DNA of 34,515 bases from an uncultured Dialister sp. (GCA_900543165.1 UQQQ01000021.1:1-34515), one strand, 5' to 3'. Numbered from the stretch's first letter, positions 1-8,051 are shown. The notes: generated by a model from the sequence alone, not told the origin. A program made the numbers and translations.

Positions 1-188
1 CCGCTTAGCTTTATGTCACTCCCCGTCTTACAGCGGTATCCGTTCATCGTTTGCAAAGAGTGTAGCGGTCATCAATCAGTCTCTTTTATGGTTTGTTTTA
101 GACCTTGAAAGCTTGTGTAAACTCAAGAAAAATCTTATTTACACAAACCATTCTACACTCTCGCTCTGCAAGAAGCTTTCGAGCATCG
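1..188. other. Left-edge intergenic DNA
   Basis: No convincing gene is visible. The stretch is moderately A/T-rich. It contains an inverted repeat with perfect 9-base arms (TTGTGTAAA at 113-121, TTTACACAA at 138-146) around a 16-base loop, which could be a protein-binding dyad or a hairpin. A possible reading frame starting at 113 runs through the repeat DNA that follows and has no family resemblance, so it was not called. Confidence 0.4.
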
Positions 189-316
189 CCTTATTTATAC
201 TCCGCGGCGCTTCTGATTTTTATGCGCCGCACCAGCACTCCTCACTTCTAACTGGCGAGCAAAGCTTTCATACACAATTAAGGGACGGCACGCCTTCGGG
301 ACTAACCCAGAACCCT
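189..316 (+). repeat. Composite intergenic repeat, partial copy
   Basis: This copy starts with the GC hairpin module (TATACTCCGCGGCGCTTC, then a T-rich loop, then GCGCCGC). An A/T-rich spacer follows, then the distal module ending in a CGGCACGCC...GGGACTAACCC sequence. The same order occurs after ppk2, parB and the M23 peptidase. The heptamer tract that usually begins the element is missing here. Confidence 0.7.
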
Positions 317-329
317 ACAAACTTAATTT

Positions 330-345
330 TGTTTCACGTGAAACA
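330..345. promoter_or_regulatory. parS: parS centromere site (perfect 16-mer)
   Basis: TGTTTCACGTGAAACA is a perfect palindrome and matches the Firmicute/general bacterial parS consensus (TGTTNCACGTGAAACA) at every position. It lies about 50 bp before the polyphosphate kinase start and 7.7 kb from parA-parB. ParB of this family nucleates on such sites and spreads by CTP-dependent sliding. A second, one-mismatch site occurs at 13023-13038. Confidence 0.92.
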
Positions 346-398
346 TGATGCCTTGCCTTTCAACAATAACAATCATATTTTCAAAGGAGAGAACGACC

Positions 399-1334
399 AT
401 GGAAAAAGAAATGCCTGAGATCAAGATCGACATTGACCGCTATCGTGCCAAGGAAGGCGACAAGATCAACCTCAAAAAAATGGCTACCGCCTGCGATATC
501 GATATCGACAAGGAAGCCGTCAAGACAGCGGCTTTTCCGAAAGCATTGGAAGAGATCAATCTGCTGCAGGCAAAGCTCTATGCACAGAGTACCTATGGGC
601 TCATCATTGTCCTGCAGGCGATGGATGCGGCAGGCAAGGATGGGACGATCAAGTACGTCTTCTCGCATCTGGATCCGAATGGCGTCCATGTCGTTTCCTT
701 CAAGCAGCCGAACAGTGAAGAAAAGGATCATGACTACATGTGGCGTATCAATCGCGCGCTGCCGCGCCGCGGGGATATCGGCATTTTCAACCGTTCGCAC
801 TATGAGGATGTCATCGTGACCCGCGTGCATGACCTCATCAAAGATGACAAGCTGCCGCAGAATCTGGTCAATAAAAATATCTGGGATACCCGCTATCGGC
901 AGATCAAGGACTGGGAGCGCTATCTGGGGGAGAATGGCTTCCATGTCATCAAGATTTTCCTCCATGTATCGAAAGATGAGCAGCGTGACCGTCTGGCTGA
1001 GCGCATCCTGAACAAGAAGAAAAACTGGAAATTCTCCATGGCGGACATCAATGAACGCCGCTACTGGGATCGTTATCAGGAGCTTTACAGCGAGATGATC
1101 ACGGCGACCAGCACAAAGGATGCGCCGTGGTACATCGTTCCGGCGGATAACAAGTGGTATACCCGCTTCGTCGTCTCGCAGATCGTCATCAAGGCGCTGC
1201 GTGATATTGCTCCGGAATTTCCGGAAATGTCGAAGGAAATCAAGAACCAGCTCGACGAATTCCGCCGTCTCATCGAAAGCGGCAATGTCGGCATGATCGA
1301 AGAAATGCAGGACATGATGAAAGGCGGGAACTAG
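399..1334 (+). CDS. ppk2: Polyphosphate kinase 2 family nucleotide phosphotransferase
   Basis: PPK2 enzymes move phosphate between polyphosphate and nucleotides (AMP/ADP or GDP) in the cytoplasm. The 311-residue protein has the P-loop MDAAGKDG at residues 75-82, the Walker-B-like region FNRSHYEDV near 130-138 and a lysine/arginine-rich lid (NKKKNWKFS) in the C-terminal half. The sequence around the P-loop (DPNGVHVVSFKQP, ALPRRGDIGIFNRSHYED) resembles the polyphosphate:AMP/ADP (class III-like) subgroup more than class I, which is an inference from memory of the families. The ATG at 399 is preceded by AAAGGAGAG at the right distance. An in-frame ATG at 345 lies on the edge of parS and lacks a ribosome site. 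The stop codon is the first base triplet of a heptamer repeat tract. The gene stands alone. Confidence 0.9.
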   Translation: MEKEMPEIKIDIDRYRAKEGDKINLKKMATACDIDIDKEAVKTAAFPKALEEINLLQAKLYAQSTYGLIIVLQAMDAAGKDGTIKYVFSHLDPNGVHVVSFKQPNSEEKDHDYMWRINRALPRRGDIGIFNRSHYEDVIVTRVHDLIKDDKLPQNLVNKNIWDTRYRQIKDWERYLGENGFHVIKIFLHVSKDEQRDRLAERILNKKKNWKFSMADINERRYWDRYQELYSEMITATSTKDAPWYIVPADNKWYTRFVVSQIVIKALRDIAPEFPEMSKEIKNQLDEFRRLIESGNVGMIEEMQDMMKGGN

Positions 1335-1516
1335 GGACTGGTGACTAGAGACTAGGAGACTAAAGACTGAAGATTAGTGATTTGAATACTACTTTAGGGC
1401 ATCGCTCTATATATTTGCGGCGAAGCCGCCACCACCATTTCTAATTTCTTATTCAAGCGAGGCTTTCATTCGCGATCAAAGAGCGGCACGCCCCGCGGGC
1501 TAACCCTGAATCCGCC
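1332..1516 (+). repeat. Composite intergenic repeat, full copy
   Basis: Order of modules: degenerate heptamers (GGACTGGTGACTAGAGACTAG and similar) beginning at the ppk2 stop codon, a 'gaatactac...gggcatcgc' link, a short hairpin (GGCGAAGCCGCC), an A/T spacer (tttctaatttctta) and the distal module GCGGCACGCC...GGGCTAACCC. The same order recurs in both orientations across the window. Confidence 0.8.
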
Positions 1517-1538
1517 AACTCTTCACCTTTACATGGAA

Positions 1539-1547
1539 TGGTATAAT
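1539..1547 (+). promoter_or_regulatory. Extended -10 promoter element before the OmpA-like gene
   Basis: TGGTATAAT is an extended -10 (TGN-TATAAT) about 60 bp before the start codon at 1609. No good -35 box is seen at 17 bp, which is common for extended -10 promoters. parA has the same TGGTATAAT element. Confidence 0.6.
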
Positions 1548-1608
1548 AAGATATATATGACCAATATCCTATGACACTTTCCCTGATTTTTTCTACGAGG
1601 TGAAGATC

Positions 1609-2676
1609 ATGAAAAAGACAATCGCTATGATGCTGGCTCTGGCTGCCATCTCTACGACCGCATTCGCATCTCCTCAGACGACGTTCCGTCCGGGTGAATT
1701 TGAAATCAATGCAGGCATGTGGGACTCGGCGGCTCGCACCGCCGGCTATAAGTCGGATGGAGAATGGAATTTTCTGGGCGGCGTGAGCTATGGGATCACC
1801 GATAAATGGGCAGCGCAGTACCAATACACCGGCCTTCACACCGATCATACGAATGGAAATATGAATGAACTCAATGCGGTGTATTCCCTGCATCCGCAGG
1901 TCGCTGCCTTTGCGGGCTGGAACCGCATCGCCATGAAGGACTATCCGTCCGGCATGCTGGATAACGGCAAAGCGACCAACAATATTTTCCAGCTGGGCGT
2001 CGTAGCCCGTCAGCCTGTGACGGACGTCGTCGATGTCTATGCGAAAGGGGCTCTCGGCACGGAAGAAACTTCCATGTGGGAGGCTGGCGTGAATATGGCT
2101 GTCGACAGCAATGTGGATCTGACCGCCGGCTATCGCTATATGAATATGCGCGGCAATAGTGACCGCAATGTTTCTTATAAGGGATTCATGGCCGGCGTCT
2201 CCTATCGTTTCGGCGGACATGATCCGGTCGCTTCTTATGAGGAAGAACCTTCGAAGAATTATGATTTTGAAGAAGATGAGCCTAGCGATGTGAGTGTCGT
2301 AAAGACGGAGGCTCCATCAGAAGCAGCGCCGGTAGAAACACCGGCTAAGGCACCGGAAAATGATTACTATCTGAACAGTGTCCTTTTTGAAAGTGACTCG
2401 GCAGATATCCAGAATGCCCAGAAGGTGAATCTGGATGCTTTCGTGAAGCAGGCCAAGGAAACCGGCCATGTCTTCAAGCTCGTCGGCCGCGCGGATCCGA
2501 CCGGCAGTGCAGAGTATAACAAAGAACTCGCTGCCCAGCGCGTGAAGAGCGTCAAGGAGTACGCTATCGCGCAGGGCGTCGATGCGACAAAGCTGGTCGA
2601 AATGGTGAAAGGGGCAGACAGTGACAGCAAGGATCACGCTGCCGCTCGCCGCGTCGATATTTTTGAGCATAAATAA
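1609..2676 (+). CDS. OmpA-family outer membrane protein
   Basis: The protein has 355 residues. A clear Sec signal peptide (1-20 or 21, ending TTAFA) is followed by a roughly 180-residue segment of alternating polar/aromatic residues ending GVSYRFGG (about 196-203), typical of an eight-stranded beta-barrel. An acidic, Pro/Ala-rich linker (about 208-250) leads to a C-terminal OmpA peptidoglycan-binding domain (about 253-355), with GRADPTGS at 293-300, NKELAAQRVKSV at 304-315 and AARRVDIF near the end. The family ties the outer membrane to peptidoglycan, so its presence supports a diderm host. The ATG at 1609 sits 5 bp after GAGGTGA; a GTG nine bases upstream is inside that ribosome site. The gene is monocistronic with its own promoter and terminator. 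Confidence 0.93.
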   Translation: MKKTIAMMLALAAISTTAFASPQTTFRPGEFEINAGMWDSAARTAGYKSDGEWNFLGGVSYGITDKWAAQYQYTGLHTDHTNGNMNELNAVYSLHPQVAAFAGWNRIAMKDYPSGMLDNGKATNNIFQLGVVARQPVTDVVDVYAKGALGTEETSMWEAGVNMAVDSNVDLTAGYRYMNMRGNSDRNVSYKGFMAGVSYRFGGHDPVASYEEEPSKNYDFEEDEPSDVSVVKTEAPSEAAPVETPAKAPENDYYLNSVLFESDSADIQNAQKVNLDAFVKQAKETGHVFKLVGRADPTGSAEYNKELAAQRVKSVKEYAIAQGVDATKLVEMVKGADSDSKDHAAARRVDIFEHK

Positions 2677-2688
2677 TGTGATACATAC

Positions 2689-2730
2689 ACAAAAAACGCT
2701 CGTCCTTTTTTTAGGGCGAGCGTTTTTTGT
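2689..2730 (+). terminator. Rho-independent terminator of the OmpA-like gene
   Basis: The stem AAAAAACGCTCG / CGAGCGTTTTTT with an internal T-run is strong and nearly symmetrical. It lies 13 bp after the stop codon. Confidence 0.9.
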
Positions 2731-3163
2731 GGGTTCAGGGTTAGCCCCTCGGGCGTGGTGCCCTTTGATTCTGGATGAAAGCCTCGCTTGAATGAGAAAT
2801 GCGAAATGGCTATTTTCTCGTATCGCAAACCTCATCCTAAACTTCAGGGTGGAGTCTTCACCGCGCCGATTTAGCCTTCCCCTCGAGGGGAAGGTGCCCC
2901 GAAGGGGCGGATAGGGTACCTGCGGTATGAAAGACAGCTGAGCTAAATGGGAAATGCGCCTGCAAACATAGTGGTACTCATGTAAGCATCTGAGCGTCGT
3001 TGGCGCGATCCCTCTTCCCTATGCAGGGAAGGCTTATATAGAGGCGGCTTCACCGAGAATATGTATGGGGTGATGCTCGAAAGTAGTATTCAAGTCACCA
3101 GTCACCAGTCTCTAGTCTTTAGTCTCCTAGTCTCCTAGTCACCAGCCACCAGTCACCAGTCAC
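2731..3163. repeat. Repeat-filled intergenic region between two converging genes
   Basis: No gene is seen. Contents in order: an inverted copy of the distal module (about 2731-2806); a palindromic module (2874-2942: CCTTCCCCTCGAGGGGAAGG, then GTGCCCCGAAGGGGC and a 'ggcggtatgaaagacagctga' tail), repeated almost exactly at 28468-28535 and 33209-33275; and an inverted heptamer tract (about 3083-3163, AGTCACCAGTCACCAGTC...). The heptamer tract reaches the stop codon of the HAD gene. Confidence 0.75.
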
Positions 3164-3886
3164 TTAAGACTCCCTAATTCCCAATTCCATGGCCAGCTCC
3201 GTTGCATTCTCTACGATGCATGTCGCGCCATGGCGGGCGAGAAAGTTTTTATTTCTAAATCCCCATGTGACGGAGATGCAGGCAAGGCCGGCGTTTTTGG
3301 CTGTTTCGATGTCTACTTCCGAGTCACCGATATAGATGGCCTGTTCTTTCGGAATGGAAAGGTCATGGAGAATGCGATCAAGCATGTCGGGGGCAGGCTT
3401 TCTGCGGATGGCAGGGGAGTTGCCCATGATGGCGTCAAAAAGACCGGGGAAATGCATGGCGGCAAGTTTCTTTACATCCGCTTCGTCCTTGTTTGAGGCG
3501 ACTGCGGTACGGATTCCTCTTCTTTGAAGTGCGGACAGGAGAGCAGGGATGCCGTCGTAGGGAGCGGTGTGAAGGTGGCAGTGTGCGCTGTAGTAGGGAA
3601 CGAAGATCGACTGCAGGCGAGCGGTGTCCTGCGATGTAAGACCGTAGGCAGAAAGCGGCGTAGGATTTTCTACATACTCCAAGTCTTCACCGGCGCAGCC
3701 GGCAGCCATGGCGAGTGCTTTCTGCATGTCGGCTTCGATTCCGCAGCCGTAGCAGAGCTTCACGAGCTCTGCGGGAAATTCATGAGGTTTTCCCAGCTTG
3801 GAAAGTGCGTAATTGGTACAAATCGTAAGGTCTGTGATGGTATCGAGGATAGTGCCATCCATATCGAAGAGAACTGCCTGGTACAT
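3164..3886 (-). CDS. HAD-superfamily hydrolase, phosphoglycolate phosphatase-like
   Basis: The 240-residue protein has all four HAD motifs: DMDGT (D8 nucleophile, D10 acid/base), S131 in AVASNK, K163 in RRKPAPD and the acidic pair in GDSEVD (D188, D192). The alpha-helical cap between residues 15 and 85 fits the Gph/PGMB type (subfamily IA). Such enzymes dephosphorylate small phosphorylated metabolites such as 2-phosphoglycolate; the substrate cannot be told from sequence. The start is preceded by AAAAAGGAG. The gene is alone on the minus strand, with heptamer repeats directly at both its start and stop sides, so its promoter must lie inside or beyond the repeat DNA. Confidence 0.88.
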   Translation of the reverse strand: MYQAVLFDMDGTILDTITDLTICTNYALSKLGKPHEFPAELVKLCYGCGIEADMQKALAMAAGCAGEDLEYVENPTPLSAYGLTSQDTARLQSIFVPYYSAHCHLHTAPYDGIPALLSALQRRGIRTAVASNKDEADVKKLAAMHFPGLFDAIMGNSPAIRRKPAPDMLDRILHDLSIPKEQAIYIGDSEVDIETAKNAGLACISVTWGFRNKNFLARHGATCIVENATELAMELGIRES

Positions 3887-3899
3887 GATGGGCTCCTTT

Positions 3900-4033
3900 T
3901 TAGTGATAGTGACTAGTGACTGGTGACTAGGGATTAGGGATCAGGAGGCTCTAGGGACTCATGACTAAATACTACCTTCGGGCCTCGTCATTATTTCTAC
4001 TCCGCGGCGCTTCTGATTTTTATGCGCCGCACT
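3900..4033 (+). repeat. Composite intergenic repeat copy
   Basis: A heptamer tract (TGACTAGTGACTGGTGACTAG, then 'ggattaggga' variants) is followed by the 'aatactaccttcgggc' link and the GC hairpin module (CTCCGCGGCGCTTCTG ... GCGCCGC). It lies between the divergent HAD and symporter genes and so separates their promoters. Confidence 0.75.
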
Positions 4034-4157
4034 CCCCTCTTTGATCCCCCTGAACCTGCTTTTCTCTATTCTAGCATCCCCTCATCCATTCTGCTATAAT
4101 GGTTTACAAATATACAATGGGTTTACAATGCAGCTTGGAAGGAAAGAAGGAATCAAT

Positions 4158-5537
4158 ATGCATTTGACTATGATGCACATGGGGGTCATCATCGCGACGC
4201 TTGCGCTGGTGATCGGGATCGGGATCTACTGTTCAAGATCGGTGAAATCAGCAGCGGGCTACAGTGTCGGCGGACGGTCGGCGGGGGCGCCGCTGGTCGC
4301 CGGGAGCATCGCAGGGACGGTGGTCGGCGGCGGCGCTACGGTGGGTACGGCGCAGCTGGCGTATCATTTTGGTCTCTCCGCGTGGTGGTTCACACTGGGG
4401 AGCGGTATCGCTTTTATCATCATGGGGCTTTTTTATGCGAAGAAAATGCGCGGCACGGGGCTTGAGACGATCCCGCAGTTTCTGGCGATGCACTACGGGA
4501 AGAAGGCGGAGGAGCTTTCTTCGGTAATTTCCTCCATCGGTATCCTTTTTTCTGCGGTAGCGAGCTGTCTGCCGGGGATAGAAATCGTAGCGGAGGTCTT
4601 TCATGTCGATGCGTATACCGCTTCAGCGCTTCTGATCTTTCTGGTCGCTGCCTATACATTCTTTGGCGGGATGAAATCAGCGGGGATCGGCGGCATGCTG
4701 AAAATGGGAATCATCTGGGTGGCGCTCTTCATCGCAGGATGGGAAGCCTTTCGGGCGGTCTATGAGACTGCGGCGTGGAGCCAGTTTCCCGCTGCTCAAT
4801 TTTCTCTCTTCGGGCGCGGCGTAGAGCCTGCGCTGGCGAATCTTTTCTCTGTCCTCGTGGGGGTACTCTGTACGCAGACTTATATCCAGTGCATTTTCTC
4901 GGCGGATACGCCGTCCACTGCATCGGCGGGCTGCTTTTTGGCGGCAGCCATCGTCATTCCTGTCGGTCTGCCTTCTGTCGCAGTCGGTCTCTATATGGAG
5001 ACGTTGTATCCGGATATCCAGCCGATCATGGTGCTTCCGACATACCTCATCAATGAAGTGCATCCGCTCCTCGGGGGACTTGCCATGGGCGGCATCATCC
5101 TGTCGCTGATCGGCGGGATCGGCGGGCTCGCGCTCGGTATCGGTACGATGATTACACGCGATATGATCGTGCCGCTCTGCCGCATGACCGATGACCGGAA
5201 GATGCTGACGGTGAATAAGCTGACCGTGCTTTTCGTCATGCTTCTGGCCTGCTTCATCGCCATCCTGAATCGCGGGAGTGAGGTGCTCTTCTGGACGTAT
5301 ATTTCCATGGCGCTTCGCGGCGGCGGGATGTTCCTGCCCCTGACGCTTGCTGTTTTCTGGCCGGGGCATGTGAAGAGATCCTGGGCTGTCTTCTCTATGC
5401 TCGGCAGTACAGCAGCCTCGCTCCTCACGGCGACGGTGGTGAAGCTTTCCATTGATCCGCTTTTCGTCGGGCTGATCGTGAGCGCGATACTGCTCCTGCC
5501 AGGGATCCGGATGGAGAAAGCGGAACTTGCCAAATAA
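4158..5537 (+). CDS. Sodium:solute symporter family (SSS) transporter
   Basis: This is a very hydrophobic 459-residue membrane protein with about 12-13 predicted helices. The N-terminal part (VGGRSAGAPLVAGSIAGTVVG, then GGGATVGTAQLAYHFGLSAWW at about 57-77) matches the first broken helix and sodium/substrate region of the SSS (LeuT-fold) family. GLETIPQFLAMHYG (101-114) is a typical SSS loop. Family members import sugars, amino acids, nucleosides or vitamins with Na+; the substrate is not recognisable here. ATG 4158 follows GGAAAGAAGGA. An in-frame ATG at 4128 is less likely. A TATAAT at 4095-4100 may be the -10 box. The gene is monocistronic. Confidence 0.85.
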   Translation: MHLTMMHMGVIIATLALVIGIGIYCSRSVKSAAGYSVGGRSAGAPLVAGSIAGTVVGGGATVGTAQLAYHFGLSAWWFTLGSGIAFIIMGLFYAKKMRGTGLETIPQFLAMHYGKKAEELSSVISSIGILFSAVASCLPGIEIVAEVFHVDAYTASALLIFLVAAYTFFGGMKSAGIGGMLKMGIIWVALFIAGWEAFRAVYETAAWSQFPAAQFSLFGRGVEPALANLFSVLVGVLCTQTYIQCIFSADTPSTASAGCFLAAAIVIPVGLPSVAVGLYMETLYPDIQPIMVLPTYLINEVHPLLGGLAMGGIILSLIGGIGGLALGIGTMITRDMIVPLCRMTDDRKMLTVNKLTVLFVMLLACFIAILNRGSEVLFWTYISMALRGGGMFLPLTLAVFWPGHVKRSWAVFSMLGSTAASLLTATVVKLSIDPLFVGLIVSAILLLPGIRMEKAELAK

Positions 5538-5583
5538 CCCATATAAAAGCCGCTCCCCTGCAGGCATTTGCAGAACCGATGCA

Positions 5584-5613
5584 TTGACAAGGGCTGGTTA
5601 ACCTTGCTATACT
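5584..5613 (+). promoter_or_regulatory. Promoter upstream of fabH
   Basis: TTGACA (5584-5589) and TATACT (5608-5613) are separated by 18 bp. The predicted start of transcription falls at the foot of the hairpin at 5621-5642. Confidence 0.6.
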
Positions 5614-5620
5614 TTTTATG

Positions 5621-5655
5621 AACCGGGATTTCAGGTCCCGGTTATATTTTTATTT
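5621..5655 (+). terminator. Hairpin with U-tract between symporter and fabH
   Basis: ACCGGGA / TCCCGGT stem followed by ATATTTTTATTTA. It may terminate the upstream symporter transcript, or act as a 5' hairpin or attenuator on the fabH transcript, since the fabH promoter fires into it. Confidence 0.55.
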
Positions 5656-5706
5656 ATTATGTAAACTTTAGTATGACAAATAGGTTAACTATTAAAGGGG
5701 GAAGGC

Positions 5707-6696
5707 ATGAACGATGCAAAAAGGGTAGGCATTCTGGGGACGGGGAGTTATATACCGGAGAGAGTCGTCACGAATGATGATTTAGCCAAAATACTTGATA
5801 CCAATGATGAATGGATCCGTACGAGAACCGGTATCCGGGAAAGACATTTAGCCGCGAAAAATGAAAATGCTTCCGATATGGCTGTGGCAGCGGCGGACAG
5901 AGCCATAGAAATGTCCGGTATCAGAAAGGATCAGATAGGATTTATTATTTTGGCCACGGGTACGCCGGATTATCTGATTCCGAATACGTCGAGCCGTGTG
6001 CAGGATAAACTGGGGCTTGACCATGCAGGAGCTGTCGATATTTCAGCGGGCTGTGCCGGATTCATACATGGTCTTTTTATGGCGAAGGGGCTTGTTGCTG
6101 CAGGACTGTTTGATTATGTTCTTGTCATTTCATCAGAAATGTTATCGCGGCATCTGGACTGGAATGACCGCAATACATGCATTCTCTTCGGTGATGGGGC
6201 GGGGGCTGCTATCGTGGGACGAGGCGGCAGGCTGGAAATCCGTTCCTTTGATACGGGATGTGATGGGAGCTCTTGGGATTGTATCCATATACCGGCCGGA
6301 GGAACGGCAGAGCCTATTTCAGAAGAGGCCATTCGAGAAGGCAGGCTGTATCTTCATATGAAGGGGAAAAAGGTTTTTGAAGCGTCTGTCCGGCATATGA
6401 GAGAGACTGCTGAAAATGTGTTGCAGAAAGAAGGCATCACCAAAGATGAGGTGGGACTTTATCTTTTCCATCAGGCGAATGTTCGGATCATTCAGTGTTT
6501 GGCTGGGAAGATGGAGATTCCGTGGGAGAAAATTCCCATTGAATTGGATCGGTTGGGAAATACAGGCCCTGCTTCTGTAGCTATTGCGCTGGATCTAGCT
6601 ATGAGGGGCGGGCGCATTTCAAAAGGAAGCTATGTGATGATGAATGGATTCGGAGCTGGCTTCATCTGGTCGAGCCTGCTATTAAAGGCGCACTGA
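5707..6696 (+). CDS. fabH: 3-oxoacyl-ACP synthase III (FabH)
   Basis: FabH catalyses the first condensation of type II fatty acid synthesis, joining an acyl-CoA to malonyl-ACP. The 329-residue length is normal for the family. The catalytic triad is complete: C116 in DISAGCAGF, H255 in LFHQANVRI and N285 in RLGNTGPAS. The acyl-CoA-binding N-terminus (GTGSYIPERVVTND, EWIRTRTGIRER at 36-46) is also present. The start follows AAAGGGGGAAGG. The gene is not in a fab operon, having its own promoter and terminator, and its codon use looks somewhat more A/T-rich than its neighbours. It could therefore be a second, specialised FabH paralogue. Confidence 0.93.
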   Translation: MNDAKRVGILGTGSYIPERVVTNDDLAKILDTNDEWIRTRTGIRERHLAAKNENASDMAVAAADRAIEMSGIRKDQIGFIILATGTPDYLIPNTSSRVQDKLGLDHAGAVDISAGCAGFIHGLFMAKGLVAAGLFDYVLVISSEMLSRHLDWNDRNTCILFGDGAGAAIVGRGGRLEIRSFDTGCDGSSWDCIHIPAGGTAEPISEEAIREGRLYLHMKGKKVFEASVRHMRETAENVLQKEGITKDEVGLYLFHQANVRIIQCLAGKMEIPWEKIPIELDRLGNTGPASVAIALDLAMRGGRISKGSYVMMNGFGAGFIWSSLLLKAH

Positions 6697-6699
6697 ATC

Positions 6700-6727
6700 A
6701 AAAAGAGCTCCCGCGGGAGCTCTTTTT
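6700..6727. terminator. Bidirectional terminator
   Basis: A near-perfect palindrome, AAAAAGAGCTCCC / GGGAGCTCTTTTT, lies between the convergent fabH and the small minus-strand gene. It can serve both transcripts. Confidence 0.9.
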
Positions 6728-6734
6728 GATTGGC

Positions 6735-7049
6735 TTATTCGACATCTACGGTGTCTGGTCTGCCTGCGTCATCAAGACCCAGGTAAGCCACTTCTCTGAC
6801 ATGACCATCATAGGTCAGAGTGATGTGGTAATGGAAGGTCTGTCCATCGAATACTTCATCACCGAGCATAATAGCGGTGGTGTAGCTGTCCGGACGGTAG
6901 TCTCTGACGGTATCGCCGACGACCGGGAACTGCAGGAATACGTATTCCTCACCCTGGTAGCTTACGCCGCCGTAAACACGTTTCAGATCAGCGACGAGAT
7001 ATTTGTCGACGCCATTGACGATGATGCTCTTTTCAGTTACTTCTGCCAT
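6735..7049 (-). CDS. Small conserved-looking protein of unknown function
   Basis: This is a 104-residue cytoplasmic protein with no signal peptide or membrane segment and no family I recognise. It is rich in acidic and aromatic residues and in Val/Tyr/Asp/Gly stretches (KYLVADLKRVYGGVSYQGEEY, then FHYHITLTYDGHVREVAYLG), which suggests a mainly beta-sheet fold. ATG 7049 is preceded by GAGGTGA at a good distance; a GTG three codons upstream falls inside that ribosome site. The upstream DNA on this strand is A/T-rich with a TATATTATAA stretch that could hold a -10 box. It is transcribed alone and converges on fabH. Confidence 0.75.
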   Translation of the reverse strand: MAEVTEKSIIVNGVDKYLVADLKRVYGGVSYQGEEYVFLQFPVVGDTVRDYRPDSYTTAIMLGDEVFDGQTFHYHITLTYDGHVREVAYLGLDDAGRPDTVDVE

Positions 7050-7144
7050 GTTTATCACCTCACGACCAATTTATAGCAAGGAAATTGCTATTTCTTCTTA
7101 TAATATAACACTTTTTCATAATAAACAGAAGAGGAAAAATTTCT

Positions 7145-7240
7145 AGGGAAACGCTGAGTAAATCGTTATCAGATTTTACTCTTGAATTTTTATGCATGGC
7201 GAGGAATAACCTGACTCTGCGATTTAATCAGCGTTTCCCT
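7145..7240. mobile_element. MITE-like element, short copy
   Basis: The terminal inverted repeats AGGGAAACGCTGAGTAAATC and its partner (reverse complement AGGGAAACGCTGATTAAATC) differ at one position in 20. The total length is 96 bp with no coding capacity. The termini match the longer element at 28581-28749 and the half element at 21201-21286. It lies between the small unknown gene and the arsR-like gene. Confidence 0.75.
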
Positions 7241-7463
7241 GAAACCGCAGACAGGCCGGAAATGAAGGAGCGAAGGCGGCGCGTTTCCCTGGTGATCGGA
7301 GCAGCGGTCTTTTCCTATCCCTTTTGGCAGAACACGAGAGGCCGGTCACGCCATTCCATGATTTTCTTGACATTCCATGCCTGCTCTGTTACCATTTATA
7401 GAAATATTTCAATTCATTTAAGAAAATGTATTATATGAATCTTGACTGACTGATGGAGCATTT
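7241..7463. promoter_or_regulatory. Leader of the ArsR-family gene with a promoter
   Basis: TTGACA at 7367-7372 and TACCAT at 7390-7395 with a 17-bp spacer make a good sigma-70-type promoter about 65 bp before the ArsR start. The rest shows no gene. Confidence 0.55.
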
Positions 7464-7766
7464 ATGGAACAAATCTACATTGATACGGCGAAAATTTTAA
7501 AAGCGATCTCCGATCCGAAGCGGTTGAAGATCGTCGACATGCTGTCCTGTCATGCCCAGTGTGCCAATAAGCTGCAGGAAGCCTTCGCCATCACCCAGCC
7601 GACGCTTTCGCATGATATGAAGGTGCTGGTTGAGTCCGGTCTGGTTCTTGACCGTCGTGATGGGAAGCACATTTTTTATACGCTGAATCCGGATGCGTTA
7701 GATGAGCTGCACACCATCATGGGGATGATCTTCAAAAAGAAAAAACGCTGCTTTGCAGATCAATAA
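7464..7766 (+). CDS. ArsR/SmtB-family transcriptional regulator
   Basis: This 100-residue winged-helix protein opens with the typical helix ILKAISDPKRLKIVDMLS (11-28). The helix-turn-helix at about 33-58 (CANKLQEAFAITQPTLSHDMKVL) precedes a beta-wing with VLDRRDGKHIFYTLN (61-75). Family members are dimeric repressors that release DNA on binding metals or other signals. Cys29 and Cys33 lie where classical ArsR sensors carry their alpha-3 metal-binding cysteines, and Cys96 lies in a basic tail (KKKKRCFADQ), so a thiol-based sensor is plausible but unproven. No transporter or resistance gene is beside it, so the target is unknown and may be itself or a distant locus. Confidence 0.87.
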   Translation: MEQIYIDTAKILKAISDPKRLKIVDMLSCHAQCANKLQEAFAITQPTLSHDMKVLVESGLVLDRRDGKHIFYTLNPDALDELHTIMGMIFKKKKRCFADQ

Positions 7767-7768
7767 AA

Positions 7769-7796
7769 CGAAGCCGAGAGGCTTCGCTTTTTTGAT
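7769..7796 (+). terminator. Terminator of the arsR-like gene
   Basis: CGAAGCC-GAGA-GGCTTCG stem-loop followed by CTTTTTTG, directly after the stop codon. Confidence 0.9.
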
Positions 7797-8051
7797 GAAG
7801 AAAGGTTTGGGAGCGATGATTGAGAGAGCCTGGCGGTCTGGCGAGGGTCCCTCCTGCACCATCTTTTCGCATGAAAGCGGGACATCTTTTTCTTTGCTAG
7901 GAGAGGGGCAGTCTCAGAACGCCCCCATGGGAGATCCGTATTTCCCAAAGCCTTGAAAACCATGCGAAGTGCTCACCGGCATATCCGTTTCCACGGGGGG
8001 CATTCGGAAGCATGAGAAGCTCATTTTTTCTCCCATAACCCCATACAATCA
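7797..8051. other. Intergenic region before parA
   Basis: No gene is supported. A short frame that starts inside the preceding terminator has no plausible ribosome site. The segment is free of the heptamer and GC-hairpin repeats that fill most other gaps. It holds a few G/C-rich inverted stretches (for example GAGGGGC and a downstream GCCCCC near 7912-7925). Confidence 0.4.

Noticed and set aside
381..965. Long minus-strand frame opposite ppk2 (and similar antisense frames opposite the AGCS genes, argS and pyrG)
   Set aside because: They mirror strongly biased coding strands, have no ribosome sites or recognisable domains, and lie fully opposite well-supported genes.
1332..1374. Heptamer tracts as a CRISPR array
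   Set aside because: The units are 7 bases and contiguous with no unique spacers, and no cas genes are present.
3083..3163. Heptamer tracts as telomere-like or origin iterons
   Set aside because: They are scattered through at least ten gaps in both orientations and are degenerate, which fits dispersed repeat modules rather than a single functional array.
7753..7956. Short frame following the ArsR-like gene
   Set aside because: Its start lies in the end of the regulator gene and it reads through the terminator hairpin. No support for translation.
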